Below are positions 21,768 through 22,743 of a stretch of DNA of 22,743 bases, piece after piece; position 1 is the stretch's first letter, and the number at the start of each line of letters is the position of its first letter. This DNA is from Candidatus Margulisiibacteriota bacterium (GTDB lineage Bacteria > Margulisbacteria > Termititenacia > Termititenacales > Termititenacaceae). The notes under the pieces are model-generated. The model ran no database searches, was not told where the DNA came from, and was given only the letters and a program-made list of their open reading frames with translations. The position numbers and the translations under genes were made by a program. The DNA is taken from NCBI GenBank assembly GCA_031279305.1, contig JAITIS010000019.1, positions 1-22,743 on the forward strand. The letters run 5' to 3'.

Positions 21768-21801
21768 CCACTTAACAAGCATTAGCGACGTTAAGCGCTG
21801 T

Positions 21802-21835
21802 CCCCAAGCCCCGGCTGTTTGCGCGGGGCTTGGGG
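21802..21835. terminator. Strong hairpin after groEL, probable terminator
   Basis: CCCCAAGCCCCG pairs perfectly over twelve bases with CGGGGCTTGGGG across a ten-base loop. The following sequence, TTCTATGATAATTTT, is not a classical T-run, so termination may be partial or helped by other factors. It sits between converging groEL and the methyltransferase gene and may serve both. Confidence 0.65.
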
Positions 21836-21837
21836 TT

Positions 21838-22732
21838 CTATGATAATTTTGTTGCGCGGATAACTCCTCTGCGTAAATAAGGAGGTGCAAAATTTGGTAG
21901 GACATACACTAACATATAACCAGCTGAAAATTCAGTTTTGAAACCCTTAGCAGTTAAAATCCTATCAAATAATTCTGCGTCGCCTTGTTTGTGATAGGTG
22001 CATAAAACTACCCTGAGCTTGGTTGATCTGGCCAGCAAGCTTTTCGCTCCGTTCAGTAATTGTAATTCAGCCCCTTCAATGTCCGCTTTGAGAAAATTTA
22101 TTTTTTCTGTCGGAAATAAATTATCCAGAGTTATGCAATTATTGTCACTATTATCAGAAATATATTTATTTACTATAACAACTTTGTCTTTCCAAGGCGC
22201 AAAAGTTTTTTCCAATGCCGTTAGCCATTCTTTTTCAATTTCAAATAAATATAATTTCTGGGCTTTTTCTACCACAGAAAGCGCAAAATTACCTTCTGCC
22301 GTGCCGCAGTCGAGAACAACATCATTATTTTGCACTTGAAAGCTGCTGGATGCATAACGGTGCGGAGAAGAAATATCCTGTTCCACCAACAGAGAAGTGT
22401 AATAATATTGGATGCGCTGTTTATCCCAGTCCTTGGGAAAATACATTTTTTTGTTTTCATAAAACACATAATTTAACCCGCAAGCATTGTCGTAATGCAC
22501 GAGAATATTAGTTGGCTTGTATTTTTTATTAAAGTTATATGGAAATACGTTTAGACCGTTTAGTTTAAGATATTTGATTATTGCTTTACGCTCCCGCAGG
22601 TCTTGTCCCAAGTATTGGGTGATGAAACGCGTCTCTAGGATTTTTCCGCGAATTTTCCTAAGCCAGAGCGGAGTTAGCGCTCTGTAAATATTTATTGCCA
22701 GTTCACGAAATTTCTGGGGGGGGGGGGGGCAT
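21838..22732 (-). CDS. FkbM-family methyltransferase, start frameshifted by a poly-C tract
   Basis: The SAM-binding motif I is VVLDCGTAEGNFAL, followed by LYLFEIEKEW and the FkbM-type block INFLKADIEGAELQLLNGA. FkbM methyltransferases O-methylate sugars or lipids, often in surface glycan loci. The open frame runs back unbroken past the first usable internal start (TTG, 22611) through residues such as KFRELAINIYRALTPLWLRK to the C-tract, with coding character throughout. The only plausible ATG (22732-22730) sits immediately before fourteen C residues and is one base out of frame; that frame stops after nine codons. With thirteen C residues the product would be 297 residues, starting MPPPPQKFREL. 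As sequenced, the gene is OFF, or expressed weakly from TTG (257 residues). It is AT-rich relative to groEL. The upstream region lies outside the window. Confidence 0.78.
22716..22729 (-). repeat. Homopolymer tract of 14 C (G on plus strand), candidate phase-variation switch
   Basis: Fourteen consecutive G on the plus strand correspond to fourteen C directly after the ATG of the methyltransferase gene. No other homopolymer in the window is as long in G or C. Tracts of this length slip during replication; lengths of 10, 13 or 16 would restore the frame. Confidence 0.85.
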
Positions 22733-22743
22733 TAAAAATCATT

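Noticed and set aside
21772..21797. CTTAAC/GTTAAG inverted repeat after groEL as a regulatory site
   Set aside because: Six-base arms with a 13-base loop, next to a much stronger hairpin; no independent support.
20970..21905. Long minus-strand open frame (311 codons) opposite groEL
   Set aside because: It lies antisense to canonical groEL, encodes no recognisable domain, and arises from the codon bias of the plus-strand gene.

Overview
The window is bacterial chromosome. It is mostly compact housekeeping DNA with a phage scar at the left edge and lineage-specific or accessory genes towards the right. SepF, a CIRCE-controlled groESL operon, a HydE [FeFe]-hydrogenase maturase, a sigma54-type ammonium-transport operon and a tig-clpP-clpX-lon proteostasis run suggest an anaerobe on the Cyanobacteria/Margulisbacteria/Firmicutes side of the tree. 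A Margulisbacteria-like host is my best guess, held at low confidence, because no rRNA or other taxonomic marker is present.

Layout. (i) 1-821: remnant of a prophage tail module: the 3' end of one gene, a small membrane protein, and the first part of a tape-measure gene that breaks off. (ii) 716-3563, minus strand: rluA-type pseudouridine synthase, hydE (ATGA overlap with rluA) and a secreted protein with two carbohydrate-binding-like domains. (iii) 3676-9915, plus strand: sepF, then tig, clpP, clpX and lon, closed by a bidirectional terminator. (iv) 9965-11665, minus strand: amt and a PII gene behind a sigma54-type promoter; the PII lacks the uridylylated tyrosine. (v) 11928-13845, plus strand: an unknown lipoprotein, proC and a yggT-family gene. 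(vi) 13842-16838: gap (GAPDH) flanked by two unknown genes whose products share an N-terminal motif. (vii) 16860-19535, minus strand: three genes whose products all begin MQ[TS]K and carry DUF4116-like repeats, one fused to a Schlafen/AlbA_2-like domain. (viii) 19660-21835: CIRCE-regulated groES-groEL with a terminator hairpin. (ix) 21838-22732, minus strand: an FkbM-type methyltransferase whose start codon is followed directly by 14 C residues, leaving the gene one base out of frame as sequenced.

The strongest candidates for new biology are the poly-C switch on the methyltransferase, the MQ[TS]K repeat-protein cluster with its Schlafen-like member, the pair of unknown proteins around gap, and several genes whose -10 box lies 6-8 bases before the start codon, as expected for leaderless mRNAs.
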